Under the pieces are notes generated by a model. It made no database searches, was not told the origin of the DNA, and saw only the letters and a program-made list of their open reading frames with translations. A stretch of 64,000 bases of DNA from Occallatibacter savannae (GTDB taxonomy: Bacteria > Acidobacteriota > Terriglobia > Terriglobales > Acidobacteriaceae), in the NCBI RefSeq assembly GCF_003131205.1, contig NZ_QFFY01000001.1:1178001-1242000 (forward strand), written 5' to 3'. Below, one piece after another: positions 26,887 through 36,093 of this stretch. Numbering within the stretch: position 1 is the first letter of the stretch; each line of letters begins with the position of its first letter. The translations under genes and the position numbers were made by a program.

Positions 26887-28146
26887 TCAGCCGCGCTTGC
26901 TCAAAACCTCTGTCTCATACTTGCGCACAGAATCCAACCACTCAATTCCGGGCGGCACGCTCTTGCTCATGCAGTAGTACTCCCAAACCGCCGTCCACGG
27001 CAGCGACTTCGCCTCTTCCATCCACGCCAGCCGCGCAGTGTAATCAAACCTGCCTTCTGCATCCTTGAGCGCCGACCGCGGTTCCAGCATCGCAAATAGC
27101 AGCGCCTTCCTGAAGTTCCGCGTCCCGATCACCCACGCAGCGATGCGATTGATGCTCGCATCAAAGAAGTCCAGCCCCACGTTCACTCTCTTCAGTCCAT
27201 CGCAGCGCACAATCTCCTGCGCAATCGCAATCGTCGCATCATCGAACAGCACGACGTGATCGCTATCCCATCGCACCGGCCGCGATACATGCAGCAGAAT
27301 CTCATCCAGAAAACAGAGGCAAGTCGAAATCTTGTCGGCCACACTTTCCGTCGGGTGAAAATGTCCAGCATCCAGGCAAAGCAGAGTCTTCCGCGTCGCA
27401 GCATACGCCATGTAGAACTCGTTCGACCCCACCGTGCAGCTCTCTGCTCCAATCCCAAACAGCTTCCCTTCTACCGCCACCTTGTGATGCTTCCCGTCCA
27501 TCGCTTCAAGAACAGCATCCAACGACGCAATCAGCCTCTTTCTCGGCTCCAGCCGCCCCGCAGGTGTGTCCTTATACCCATCCGGAACCCAGATATTCAT
27601 GATCGCCGGCGTCTTCAACTGCTCGCCCATGTACTCGCTGATACGCCGGCACGCAATGCAATGATCGATCCAGAACCTGCGGATCTCATTGTCCGGATGG
27701 CTCAGCGTCAGGTTCTGCGCGCTCTTCGGATGCGAAAAACAAGTTGGATTGAAATCCAGTCCCAGCCCATGCTCCCTCGCCCAATCAATCCAACCCTGAA
27801 AGTGCCTCGGCTCGATCCTGTCGCGCTCCACCGGCCCGTCCGCTTCCAGATAGATCGCATGCAGATTCAATCTCTTCGCCCCCGGAATGAGCGAGAGCGC
27901 CAGTTCCAGATCCGAGCGCAGCTCACGCGCATTGCGCGCCCTCCCCGGATAGTTCCCTGTCGTCTGGATCCCACCGCTCAGGCCAGCCTCAGGACTCTCG
28001 AACCCCAGCACATCGTCGCCCTGCCAGCACTGAATCGAAATCGGCACTGCATCGAGTTCTCGCAGCACCTGCTCAGTGTTCACACCGTTCTCGGCATATC
28101 GCTCCCGTGCGATCGCATATGCACCCTTGATCTTCGTCTCGTTCAC
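26887..28146 (-). CDS. rhaA: L-rhamnose isomerase
   Basis: A 419-residue TIM-barrel isomerase from GTG 28146, overlapping the rhaB stop (GTGA); TTG 28152 is an alternative start. The 419 length matches the E. coli enzyme. Family blocks seen: [84 protein letters not shown] and [14 protein letters not shown]. Converts L-rhamnose to L-rhamnulose using divalent metals. Second gene of the rhaB-rhaA operon. Confidence 0.97.
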   Translation of the reverse strand: MNETKIKGAYAIARERYAENGVNTEQVLRELDAVPISIQCWQGDDVLGFESPEAGLSGGIQTTGNYPGRARNARELRSDLELALSLIPGAKRLNLHAIYLEADGPVERDRIEPRHFQGWIDWAREHGLGLDFNPTCFSHPKSAQNLTLSHPDNEIRRFWIDHCIACRRISEYMGEQLKTPAIMNIWVPDGYKDTPAGRLEPRKRLIASLDAVLEAMDGKHHKVAVEGKLFGIGAESCTVGSNEFYMAYAATRKTLLCLDAGHFHPTESVADKISTCLCFLDEILLHVSRPVRWDSDHVVLFDDATIAIAQEIVRCDGLKRVNVGLDFFDASINRIAAWVIGTRNFRKALLFAMLEPRSALKDAEGRFDYTARLAWMEEAKSLPWTAVWEYYCMSKSVPPGIEWLDSVRKYETEVLSKRG

Positions 28147-29630
28147 GCGCAAGCCTGTCCTCTCGCTTCGTCCATCGCCATCATCTCCTCAAACCGCAGA
28201 ACAACATCGGCTGGCACCGATCTCTGCGGCTGATATGCCTGCATCTCAAACGATCTGCCAATCAGCTCACGCGCGGCGCTCAGGTTCTCAATCGCTCCGA
28301 GCGCAATCATCTGCACGCAGAGATTTCCCAGCACGGAAGCTTCTACCGGACCCGCTGTCACCGGCAATTCACATGCATCCGCGCAGAGCTGATTAAGCAG
28401 CACGTTCCGGCTTCCCCCGCCAACGATCCGAATGCGCCTCAGCTTCTGGCCCTGCAGCAGTTCCAGTTGCTCCTTCACCATTCGATACGAAAGCGCAAGG
28501 CTGTCAAACACGCAACGCGCCAGCTGCGCCATCGTCTCTGGAACCGGCTGGCCCGATCTGCGGCACTGCTCGCGAATCGAATTCGTCATCGACCGCGGAT
28601 TCAGAAACTCCGGATCATTCACATTGATAATTGCTCGCCACGGTTGTTCCTGAGCAGCCCTCTCCACCACCGGCCCAAAGTCCCGAACCTTCTGCTCCTC
28701 GCACAGCCGCTGAATCGGCCACATCCCCATGATGTTCTTCAGCACTCTGAATCGCCGTTCCATGCCGCCTTCATTCGTGAAATTCATCCGCATCGCGGGT
28801 TCATTCGCGATCGGAACCATGCTCTCGATTCCCATCAGCGACCAGGTACCCGAACTGATGTAAGCCTCATCCGGCCCCGCAATCGGCGTGCCTGCAATCG
28901 CCGAGCCAGTGTCGTGCGTCGCCGGCGCAACCACCTTCAGTCCGCGTGCCTCTCCCGTTCCCTCCCCCAGCACCGTCCCCGCTGCAACCGGGGTCTTCAT
29001 CAGCGAATCCTTCAATCCGATCGATCGCGTCAGGAACCTGTCCCACTCCCCATCGAGACCGCAAAGCTGTGTCGTAGTCGCGTTCGTGTACTCGTTCGAC
29101 AGCACGCCGCTAAGCCGAAAATGCAGGTAGTCCGGGATCATCAAAAAATGCGCCGCGCTCTCCAGCCACTCCGGGGTCTGCGCATGACATGCGGCCAGTT
29201 GATAGATGCTGTTGAAGGTCAGAAACTGAATTCCCGTCCGCCCGTAGATCTCTCCCCGCGACAGGCGTCCGCAGACATCCTCCATTACCCCGGTGGTGCG
29301 CTTGTCCCTATAGCAAACCGGCACGCCCACGCGATTCAAGTCTTCGTCCAGCAGCACGTAATCGACCGCCCAGCTATCCACCCCAACGCTGGTCACGCCC
29401 TTCGAGAGCCGCGCCTGCGCCAGATTTCGCTCGATCTCAGAAGCAATCGCATCGATATCCCAGCATTGATATCCCGAATCCGCCGCCGTTCGCGTCGGCG
29501 TCGCAAAGCGGCCGATCTCCTCCAGCCGCAAGCAGTCCTGCGCGAGTTCCCCAACCACGACGCGCCCGCTGCTCGCGCCCAGGTCAATCGCGAGACACTT
29601 CGTTTCCGTCGCTCTAATCCGGCCCGGCAA
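28143..29630 (-). CDS. rhaB: Rhamnulokinase
   Basis: A 495-residue FGGY-family sugar kinase from TTG 29630 with GGAG 6 nt upstream. The phosphate-binding loop ([14 protein letters not shown]) is at the N-terminus, [12 protein letters not shown] is in the middle, and the FGGY-C domain has [16 protein letters not shown] and [14 protein letters not shown]. Phosphorylates L-rhamnulose to L-rhamnulose 1-phosphate. First gene of the operon; the aldolase (rhaD) needed for the next step is not in the window. Confidence 0.96.
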   Translation of the reverse strand: MPGRIRATETKCLAIDLGASSGRVVVGELAQDCLRLEEIGRFATPTRTAADSGYQCWDIDAIASEIERNLAQARLSKGVTSVGVDSWAVDYVLLDEDLNRVGVPVCYRDKRTTGVMEDVCGRLSRGEIYGRTGIQFLTFNSIYQLAACHAQTPEWLESAAHFLMIPDYLHFRLSGVLSNEYTNATTTQLCGLDGEWDRFLTRSIGLKDSLMKTPVAAGTVLGEGTGEARGLKVVAPATHDTGSAIAGTPIAGPDEAYISSGTWSLMGIESMVPIANEPAMRMNFTNEGGMERRFRVLKNIMGMWPIQRLCEEQKVRDFGPVVERAAQEQPWRAIINVNDPEFLNPRSMTNSIREQCRRSGQPVPETMAQLARCVFDSLALSYRMVKEQLELLQGQKLRRIRIVGGGSRNVLLNQLCADACELPVTAGPVEASVLGNLCVQMIALGAIENLSAARELIGRSFEMQAYQPQRSVPADVVLRFEEMMAMDEARGQACA

Positions 29631-29892
29631 CTCGTACTCCCCTCTAACTACTCCGCTTAAGCGCTGCCATCATAGCGAACCCCAACCTGAGCTCGCAAAC
29701 GTTCCCACCTCGGTTTCCGGACCTGCTCCAGCCAGCGCTAGCGTTACGCCCTGTCGACCTATTCACCACGCAGCGGACACTCTCCTTCTCGCGTGCAACA
29801 GGTACGCCAAATCCGGCATCACTCCTCGCATCCCGTGCGCCGTGCACGCATGTCGGCGTGTGCAGTTGCAGCACCTCTAGAGGAGATACATT

Positions 29893-30645
29893 ATGTCGAG
29901 CCCACACCAGGTTGAAGTCCTTCTGCCCGTACACAACGAGGGCGAGAGCATCGAAGCGACAATGCGCGGTATGTACACCGAACTCTCCCGCGTCGCCGAC
30001 ATCGGCTTCATCGTCTGCGAAGACGGCAGCAAAGATAACTCCAAGCAGGTGCTCCGGTCCCTCGCCGCGGAGCTCCCCATCCGCCTCAATCTCAGCGATG
30101 AACGCAAGGGCTACTCCAAAGCCATGCGCGAAGGCATGGAGATGTGCGAGTCCGAGTTCCTTCTCTGCCTCGACTCCGACGGCCAGTGCGATCCACACGA
30201 CTTCGCAAAATTCTGGGAGGCGCGCAACTCGGCCGACGTCATCATCGGCTGGCGCGTTCATCGCGCCGATCCTCTTGTTCGCCGCGTCTTCTCGCGTTTC
30301 TTCTACATGCTCTATCAGACCGTTTTTCACGCGCCCGTGCACGACCCTAGCTGCCCCTACGTCCTGATGCGCAACTCAGTCGCGAAGGTCATGGCTCGCG
30401 AACTTGGAGAGATGAAAGAAGGCTTCTGGTGGGAGTTCGTCGCGCGCAATCACCGCCACGGATTCACACTGCGCGAGATCCCCATCCATCATCAGGAGCG
30501 CTCAGCCGGTGTGACGCAGGTCTACAAGTGGAGCAAGATGCCCGGCATCTTCCTCCGCCATGTTGCAGCCATCTTCACCATCTGGAACCAGACCAGACAC
30601 GCAGCACCTGCCCCCGCAAGATCCGTCAAAAGCCGCCACGCCTGA
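29893..30645 (+). CDS. Family 2 glycosyltransferase
   Basis: A 250-residue GT-A fold transferase, ATG 29893 after GAGGAG. It shows VEVLLPVHNEGESIEAT, CEDGSKDNSKQ, SDERKGYSKAMREGM and the metal-binding LDSDGQCDP. No membrane tail is obvious. The closest functional class is dolichyl/undecaprenyl-phosphate sugar transferases, but the acceptor is unknown. The gene stands alone between the rha operon and tRNA-Leu. Confidence 0.92.
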   Translation: MSSPHQVEVLLPVHNEGESIEATMRGMYTELSRVADIGFIVCEDGSKDNSKQVLRSLAAELPIRLNLSDERKGYSKAMREGMEMCESEFLLCLDSDGQCDPHDFAKFWEARNSADVIIGWRVHRADPLVRRVFSRFFYMLYQTVFHAPVHDPSCPYVLMRNSVAKVMARELGEMKEGFWWEFVARNHRHGFTLREIPIHHQERSAGVTQVYKWSKMPGIFLRHVAAIFTIWNQTRHAAPAPARSVKSRHA

Positions 30646-30682
30646 TTGATCTTCTCGAAACAGGTGATACCTACTCAAAACA

Positions 30683-30725
30683 GAGGGTGCCCCGGTCCCT
30701 CGCTTCTGGGGACCGGGGCACCCTC
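30683..30725. repeat. Perfect 17-bp inverted repeat, GGGTGCCCC family
   Basis: GAGGGTGCCCCGGTCCC pairs exactly with GGGACCGGGGCACCCTC across a 9-nt loop. It lies 38 nt after the glycosyltransferase stop. The head GGGTGCCCC is shared with elements at 2014, 24254 and 35881. It could terminate transcription, though there is no T-tract. Confidence 0.65.
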
Positions 30726-30868
30726 GATCAAGACGCTGTTCCGGGATCGGTGCCTCACAACTCACTTCTGAGACATGGGTTCAGGTTATTCCCATGTGCC
30801 CCGTCCCCGCCCTCGCTTTCAGGACCCACGACGAACTGCGGCCGGCATCCTCAAAACGGGCTACCAAA

Positions 30869-30952
30869 TCACAACGGCTTGTTCCGTGTCCTGAACAGAA
30901 AAAAGATAGCGATCACAATGATGAGAGCAACGAGCCCTCCAATGGCGATCAT
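30869..30952 (-). CDS. Possible 27-residue single-helix membrane peptide
   Basis: ATG at 30952 is preceded by GGGAGGG with 5 nt spacing, an unusually good Shine-Dalgarno. The frame encodes MIAIGGLVALIIVIAIFFLF followed by RTRNKPL and TGA: one hydrophobic helix with a positively charged C-terminus. The frame stays open upstream to a TTG (up to about 55 residues) without a better start. It could be a small inner-membrane regulatory peptide or a type I toxin-like peptide. Conservation is unknown. Confidence 0.42.
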   Translation of the reverse strand: MIAIGGLVALIIVIAIFFLFRTRNKPL

Positions 30953-31060
30953 GGCAGTCCCTCCCTTTGCTGGCACTTGCTTCGATGCCTTGGCACTTCG
31001 TATGGCTTGATTGACGGAGTACTTGCTATACGAAGGCAAGGAAAGCTAAGACCGCGAATG

Positions 31061-31147
31061 TGGTGCCCGGAGGGGGACTTGAACCCCCACGACCTTGCGG
31101 TCTGCGGATTTTAAGTCCGCTGCGTCTGCCAATTTCGCCATCCGGGC
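31061..31147 (-). tRNA. tRNA-Leu (UAA)
   Basis: On the minus strand the gene reads GCCCGGATGGCGAAATTGG, with anticodon loop CTTAAAA (anticodon TAA), a class II variable arm, T-arm GGTTCAAGTCC, acceptor TCCGGGC and encoded CCA. The length of 87 nt with CCA fits tRNA-Leu. Confidence 0.97.
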
Positions 31148-31268
31148 GTAGAGGATGGGATTAGCTCAATCTTAAATCGATTGGCGCACCATTGACCGCC
31201 GCAGATCGAAACTCGGTCCACGAGCGCCAGTGCGCACGGGCAGCGCATCACCTAATCGGTATTCGAAT

Positions 31269-31529
31269 CTACTGCGGATGCCGATACAGAATGCTCTCGC
31301 CCTGCAGCCGATACTCCGCCGAGCACGCATCTCCGCCGCAGATCATCATTTCCCGCTCGCAAAGCTGTCGCCGCGTAATCAACCCCATCGTTCCGCATCG
31401 CGGGCACGACATCACTGCCACGTAGGGATTCTGGGCATGACCAAGTTTGCCCTGATTCTCCAGAACGAACACCGTTCCAGGATCCATCTTGTCGGGAATC
31501 CACTCATTGAGGAATTGCAAGTCGGACAT
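31269..31529 (-). CDS. Small zinc-ribbon-like protein of unknown function
   Basis: An 86-residue protein from ATG 31529 with GGAGGGCAGG directly upstream. Cysteines in SCPRCGTMG and MMICGGDACSAEY give a CxxC...CxxxxC pattern consistent with zinc binding. The N-terminus (MSDLQFLNEWIPDK) is unassigned. Located between tRNA-Leu and the lytic transglycosylase. Function not recognised. Confidence 0.7.
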   Translation of the reverse strand: MSDLQFLNEWIPDKMDPGTVFVLENQGKLGHAQNPYVAVMSCPRCGTMGLITRRQLCEREMMICGGDACSAEYRLQGESILYRHPQ

Positions 31530-31750
31530 CCTGCCCTCCGAGAGTCTGACGTCACAAAGCAACTTCCGTTTGGTGCCAGTTCGTCGTGACTACCCCAATC
31601 CGGTACGGGGCCTCGTGGTGCAACTGCAAGGTGCAAATGATCCGCCGGAGATTTGCAATCCTCCGAGTTGCGATCAGTCTCATTCACCGCTTGTCGGGAG
31701 TCAACATCCCCAACAGTAACCCGTATTGGCGATTCGGATTCCCTTTTGCT

Positions 31751-34189
31751 TCAGTCTCCGCTTGTTTCCTTCGCTGCGGTCTTGCCTGGCGTATTGGCGC
31801 TTGCATCGATTTCTCGATAGATCTCGATGTTCCGCAGAATCGCCTGCACATACTCACGCGTCTGCGTAAACGGAATCGACTCCACAAATTCATCCATCCC
31901 GCTGTACGGCCCAGCGGCCTGCCAGTCCTGCACCCGGCTGTCGCCGGCGTTGTAAGCCGCCAGCGCATACTCTGGCACGCCCCCAAACTTGTCCAGCGTC
32001 TGTTTCAGATAACGCGTGCCCAGCCGGATGTTCGTCTCCGGATCGAGCAGCTGGAAGGTTTGAAAATTCTTCATTCCCTCCTGCTTCGCCAGCGAGTGCC
32101 CCACGGAGGGCAGAAGCTGCATTAGCCCCCACGCGTTCGCGTACGAAATCACGGACGGATTAAACTCCGACTCCTGCCGGATCAGCGACGCAACCAGATA
32201 TGGATCGACATTATTCTTCGCCGCCTCCGCCTTGATGATTGACCAGTAAGGCTCCGGGAAGAGAATGCGCCAGTAAGGCAGCGGTATTGACTCGATAGAC
32301 GCGCTCGCCGCTCCGGGCAGCGCGCGCTTCAGTGCGCGCAGTGCGCGGTACGCCTCGCCATACGAGGCGTAGATCTGCGCTTCAGCCAGCGCGCTCCATG
32401 AACCCGAATCGGGATCCGCCTGAATCTCACGCGCCATGTACTCATTCAGACCCGCGTTCGCGAGCAGCTTTGCCTTCGCCAAGTGCGGACTGTCTTCCGG
32501 AAAACTCTCCGACAGCGTCGGAGTCTCCGGCGTTTTTATCTGCTCCAGGTCCGGAGCCGATGCAGTGTCAGTGCCCGCACTACCCAGCGCTGCAAGCCTC
32601 TGCCGCGCCATCTGCGCGTAGAAGAAGTGCTGATACACGCGCACAATCGTGCGGTAGTTTGCCGCCGCCTTCGCGCTATCGTGATCCTGCGACTCATACA
32701 GCCTTGCCCGCCAATACAGCGCCGATGCCGTCTCCGGAGTGCCTGGAAACTTGTGTATCTGTTCCTCGAAAATTCGCGCTGCCTCTTTGTAATTCCCCAG
32801 GCGATAGTTCAGCCATCCCGCTCGCCAGTGCGCAGCGGATCCGTTCTTATTCGTCGGGAAATGATCTCCGAGATACGCGTAGTACTCTGCCGCCTTCGCA
32901 TAGTCCTTCTTCAGCAGATACATGTTCCCGCTTGAGAACAGCGCTTCCGCAAGCCACTGGCTCTGCGGAAAGCTGGTCTCCATTCGCGTCACAATCTGCG
33001 ACTGAGCATCCGCGTCGTTCCGGTTGCGCGCCAGTTCCATCAGCAGGTACGAGCGGCGCGCCCCATTCTCATCCGGAGTGTCGGGCAGAGCCTGCGCCTG
33101 GTTCTCCGTCAGCTTCTTCAACTTCAAATCGCACGCTGCCGCCGCAACGTTGAATCCGTTCCGCGCCTGCGTATCCAGGTTCGCCTTTTGCGCCAGCCTC
33201 CGGTACTGATCGGCTGCATCTTCATACCGACCAGCCTTGTAGTACGCGTCCCCCAGGCTCCGCAGTTCATCGTTGGTCAGCGTATCCTCTGCCCCCAGAT
33301 TCGTGAGCTTGGCTCTTGCAATCGAAGCCTCAGTGCTGAGCGGGTACGCCAGCAGCAGCGCCTTGTAAATCCGAATCGCCTCGTCGTTCTCGTTCTGAGC
33401 CTGCGCCACAAGTCCGGCAGCCAGTTGATATCCGGCGCGTCCCGCCGCGGGGTCGCTCGCCGCCGCATCCAGCACACGCTTCGCTCCCGCAGCATCATGC
33501 AGATCCAGCAGCACATTCGCCTCAAGCTCCGGAACCTCGTCCACGAAAATACTATCCGGATACTTGAGCTTGAATCCCTTCAGCAGGGCTTCAGCCTGGG
33601 TCTCCTGGTCCGACTCGTGATACGCCTTGGCAGCGAGAAAGTCGTCGTAGTCCTCCAGGGAATCTCCCGCTCGCTTGGCCTGCTGCAAACTGCTCACCGC
33701 ATCGGCATAGCGCTTATCCAGAATGTATGCGTGCCCCAACGCCAGGTATGCAGCCGCCGAAGCCTCGCCGCTGTGCGAACGAGCGTAAGCCGTCACGCCC
33801 GAGTACGCCGCCGGAGTCCGCAACGTCGCTAACTGCTGCGCCATGGGCCGCAACTCCGAAGACGCCACAAACGCCAGCTTGATCTTGTGTGCTCGAGCCG
33901 CGCGGCGCCGCCGCTCCGCCGGGCTCACGACCTTCTTCTTGCCGCGTGCCCTTGTCGCCGATCTTCGGGCGCTCGCCGACTTCGATGAGGTCGACGTCTT
34001 CTTCGCTGCCGCCGTCCCACTCACCTTCTTCTTCTGGCTGGTTGTCGACGCAGTCGCGTTGGTCGACTTGGCATTCGGCGCGTCATAGCGCTTCCCCTCT
34101 ACCGGAGCAGCTGCCATCAAAGCGCAGAGCACCGCCGCGAGAGTCCTCGCCGAGGCACGCGTAAAAACAGGGGGAACCACTGGATGCAT
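31751..34189 (-). CDS. Soluble lytic murein transglycosylase (Slt-like) with repeat superhelix
   Basis: An 812-residue secreted protein from ATG 34189; longer frames would overlap the divergent sigma gene. After a signal peptide (TLAAVLCALMAAAP) comes a Lys/Ser/Ala-rich linker (~25-90), a long alpha-helical TPR-like region (about 110-600; AYLALGHAYILDKRYADAVSSL, LRSLGDAYYKAGRYEDAADQY) and the SLT domain (about 655-800; LIRQESEFNP with catalytic Glu, AWGLMQLLPSVGHS, ALAAYNAGDSRV). It cleaves the glycan strands of peptidoglycan. Divergent from the ECF sigma operon, so the two may share regulation. Confidence 0.93.
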   Translation of the reverse strand: MHPVVPPVFTRASARTLAAVLCALMAAAPVEGKRYDAPNAKSTNATASTTSQKKKVSGTAAAKKTSTSSKSASARRSATRARGKKKVVSPAERRRRAARAHKIKLAFVASSELRPMAQQLATLRTPAAYSGVTAYARSHSGEASAAAYLALGHAYILDKRYADAVSSLQQAKRAGDSLEDYDDFLAAKAYHESDQETQAEALLKGFKLKYPDSIFVDEVPELEANVLLDLHDAAGAKRVLDAAASDPAAGRAGYQLAAGLVAQAQNENDEAIRIYKALLLAYPLSTEASIARAKLTNLGAEDTLTNDELRSLGDAYYKAGRYEDAADQYRRLAQKANLDTQARNGFNVAAAACDLKLKKLTENQAQALPDTPDENGARRSYLLMELARNRNDADAQSQIVTRMETSFPQSQWLAEALFSSGNMYLLKKDYAKAAEYYAYLGDHFPTNKNGSAAHWRAGWLNYRLGNYKEAARIFEEQIHKFPGTPETASALYWRARLYESQDHDSAKAAANYRTIVRVYQHFFYAQMARQRLAALGSAGTDTASAPDLEQIKTPETPTLSESFPEDSPHLAKAKLLANAGLNEYMAREIQADPDSGSWSALAEAQIYASYGEAYRALRALKRALPGAASASIESIPLPYWRILFPEPYWSIIKAEAAKNNVDPYLVASLIRQESEFNPSVISYANAWGLMQLLPSVGHSLAKQEGMKNFQTFQLLDPETNIRLGTRYLKQTLDKFGGVPEYALAAYNAGDSRVQDWQAAGPYSGMDEFVESIPFTQTREYVQAILRNIEIYREIDASANTPGKTAAKETSGD

Positions 34190-34380
34190 AGTTTCAATGT
34201 ATGACGGATTTTGCCGTAGCGAGCGCCAGAGAATCACCACCGTAACGTACCCACCAATTTCCAGCTCTTCCGCTCCGCCGGGCCTGAAATCCTCGCCTCC
34301 GCCCCGGCCACCGTCTATTACACTTAGACGTGTGGGGCGCTTTATGGCCACCCCGCACAGAATTCCCGCAACCAACCCCC

Positions 34381-35031
34381 ATGGCGACCATCCAATCTGT
34401 AGCGAACGAACCCGAGCAGCACCCCGATGTTGCCCTCGTCGAGAGGGTCAAAACCGGGGACATCTCGGCGTACGACGAACTCGTCCGCAAATACGAACGC
34501 CAGATCTTCCGGATTGCGCAGCACATTACGCAAAACCGCGAAGATGCTGAAGACGTAATGCAGGACGCGTTTCTCAAGGCGTATGAGAAGCTCGATCAAT
34601 TTCAAGGGAATTCGAAGTTCTACACATGGCTGGTCCGGATCGCAGTAAACGAAAGCCTCATGCGGTTGCGCAAGCGCCGCACAGGCAAGATGGTCTCAAT
34701 CGACGAGGACATCGAGACCGACGAGGGGAGCGTACCCCGCGACCTCGCCGACTGGGCTCCCGACCCGGAGCAGAACTACACCCAGGCCGAACTGGCCGAA
34801 ATTCTTCGCAAAACCATCCAGGGGCTGCCACCCGGCTTCCGGGTAGTCTTTGTGCTGCGCGATGTGGACGGACTTTCCACCGAGGAAACAGCGGAGTCGC
34901 TCGGCTTGAGCGTACCTGCCGTCAAGTCGCGCCTGCTGCGTGCCCGCTTACAGTTGCGCGAACGCCTCGCCCGCTACTTCAAGCGGAAGAAGGTCGCCCG
35001 GGAAAAGGGAGTGAAAAGTGACGTGCACTGA
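34381..35031 (+). CDS. ECF-family RNA polymerase sigma factor (RpoE-like)
   Basis: A 216-residue sigma factor from ATG 34381. Region 2 (YDELVRKYERQIFRIAQ, NREDAEDVMQDAFLKAYE, KFYTWLVRIAVNESLMRLRK) and region 4 (GLPPGFRVVFVLRDVDGLS, ETAESLGLSVPAVKSRLLRAR) are intact. The C-terminus is very basic (YFKRKKVAREKG). The downstream zinc-finger anti-sigma gene overlaps it by 14 nt, giving a classic sigma/anti-sigma pair. Probably envelope stress; the divergent transglycosylase is a candidate target. Confidence 0.95.
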   Translation: MATIQSVANEPEQHPDVALVERVKTGDISAYDELVRKYERQIFRIAQHITQNREDAEDVMQDAFLKAYEKLDQFQGNSKFYTWLVRIAVNESLMRLRKRRTGKMVSIDEDIETDEGSVPRDLADWAPDPEQNYTQAELAEILRKTIQGLPPGFRVVFVLRDVDGLSTEETAESLGLSVPAVKSRLLRARLQLRERLARYFKRKKVAREKGVKSDVH

Positions 35032-35254
35032 GTTTCTGGCCATGCTCGACGACATGATCGACAACACCGTCTCGCGCGAGATGCGTTCCGACCTCCAGGA
35101 GCACCTCCGCGGGTGCGAGCACTGCGAAGTCACCCTCAACACCACCCGCAAGACCATCGAGATCTACCGCTCTCACGAGATCTACGAGATGCCCACCAAC
35201 CTCCGCGACCGCCTCCACAAAGCCATCATGGAACGCTGCAAAAAAGGCTGCTAA
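35018..35254 (+). CDS. Zinc-finger anti-sigma factor (zf-HC2, cytoplasmic)
   Basis: A 78-residue protein with an N-terminal CTEF cysteine and the HLRGCEHC motif near residues 28-35, the HxxxCxxC zinc site of ZAS-type anti-sigma factors. No membrane segment follows, so unlike RseA it is soluble. The C-terminus ends KKGC with an extra cysteine. Starts within the sigma gene, indicating coupled translation and dosage matching. Confidence 0.9.
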   Translation: MTCTEFLAMLDDMIDNTVSREMRSDLQEHLRGCEHCEVTLNTTRKTIEIYRSHEIYEMPTNLRDRLHKAIMERCKKGC

Positions 35255-35288
35255 CTCTCTTTCGAAATCCAGCGCTATACTTCCGCCC

Positions 35289-35762
35289 ATGGCTCGTGCA
35301 TGGCTAGGCTTGCTGTTTATTGCGTTCTCTGCCCGCCCGCTCCTCGCGCAATCTACACAGCAACCCGTTCTAAACGTCCGAGTGCTGGATTCTACATTGG
35401 CCTTCATTCCCGACGCCAGGATTGAACTTCGTTCTGCGGCCGGCGCTTTAAACAGCGTGCGGACCAATAATCAGGGAAATGCAGCGATTCACTTAGATTC
35501 GGGTGAATACTCCATTTCAGTGAGCGCACTCGGATTCAAGGCTTTGAACAGTACGGTGCTATTGCCCAAGTCCGATCTTTCCATCAAGGTTGAACTTCAG
35601 GCCGATGAAATCTGTGACAACTGCGGCGACTGGGCCGAACCACTCCAAATGCAGTTTGAGCATTTTGCTCCCTCAGTAGAGCTTAGCTTCGTTCCCTTGA
35701 AATCGTTAACTGTGCCGCCTCGCCATCTGCGCTTTCCGCGCTTCCGGCATTTGCTAGGTTGA
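35289..35762 (+). CDS. Secreted carboxypeptidase-regulatory-like domain protein
   Basis: A 157-residue protein with a signal peptide (GLLFIAFSARPLLAQ) and one beta-sandwich domain of the CarboxypepD_reg type (VLNVRVLDSTLAFIPDARI, NQGNAAIHLDSGEYSISVSALGF). A CDNCGDW motif near residue 114 could form a disulfide. Many Acidobacteriota TonB-dependent receptors start with the same domain; this gene encodes only the domain. It follows the anti-sigma gene by 34 nt and may belong to its operon. Confidence 0.75.
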   Translation: MARAWLGLLFIAFSARPLLAQSTQQPVLNVRVLDSTLAFIPDARIELRSAAGALNSVRTNNQGNAAIHLDSGEYSISVSALGFKALNSTVLLPKSDLSIKVELQADEICDNCGDWAEPLQMQFEHFAPSVELSFVPLKSLTVPPRHLRFPRFRHLLG

Positions 35763-36093
35763 AGCCAATGACCGGTTACCCGTTTCCCTTCGCTCTGATC
35801 CTCCTATCGGTCGGCCCCTCGTTCGAACAGCGCACCGGCGAGTGGCCCAGGTCTGAAAAGCTGGATTTACGACTAAGGTCGGGTGCCCCATGTCTCCCGA
35901 TTTTGGAGACATGGGATCCCACGACCCACCCTGCTCTACTCCCGCATTTTGTCCCATAACAACGCTTCCACCCATTACCAACGTCCACTTCAGACCCAAT
36001 GCCCACAACTTCTTAAGCTTTTTGGAGTCATCATGAACAGACGCTGACACACTCCTCTGTACCGCAGCGCAATTTCCAACCGGGGAATGCAGC
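35763..36093. other. Intergenic region with one hairpin repeat
   Basis: This 331-base gap carries no credible gene. Its one recognisable feature is the hairpin repeat at 35881-35915. The promoter of the DUF1800 operon probably lies in its last 100 bases, but no convincing -35/-10 pair was found. Confidence 0.6.
35881..35915. repeat. GGGTGCCCCATGTC hairpin repeat, intact copy
   Basis: GGGTGCC is followed by a perfect 11-bp stem, CCCATGTCTCC / GGAGACATGGG (35887-35897 and 35905-35915), with loop cgatttt. A diverged copy lies at 59774-59806 and an interrupted one at 2014-2073. Confidence 0.7.

Noticed and set aside
28467..29660. A 397-residue plus-strand frame over rhaB
   Set aside because: Arg/His-rich antisense shadow of rhamnulokinase.
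30794..31114. A 106-residue plus-strand frame
   Set aside because: It runs antisense across tRNA-Leu and has no recognisable features.
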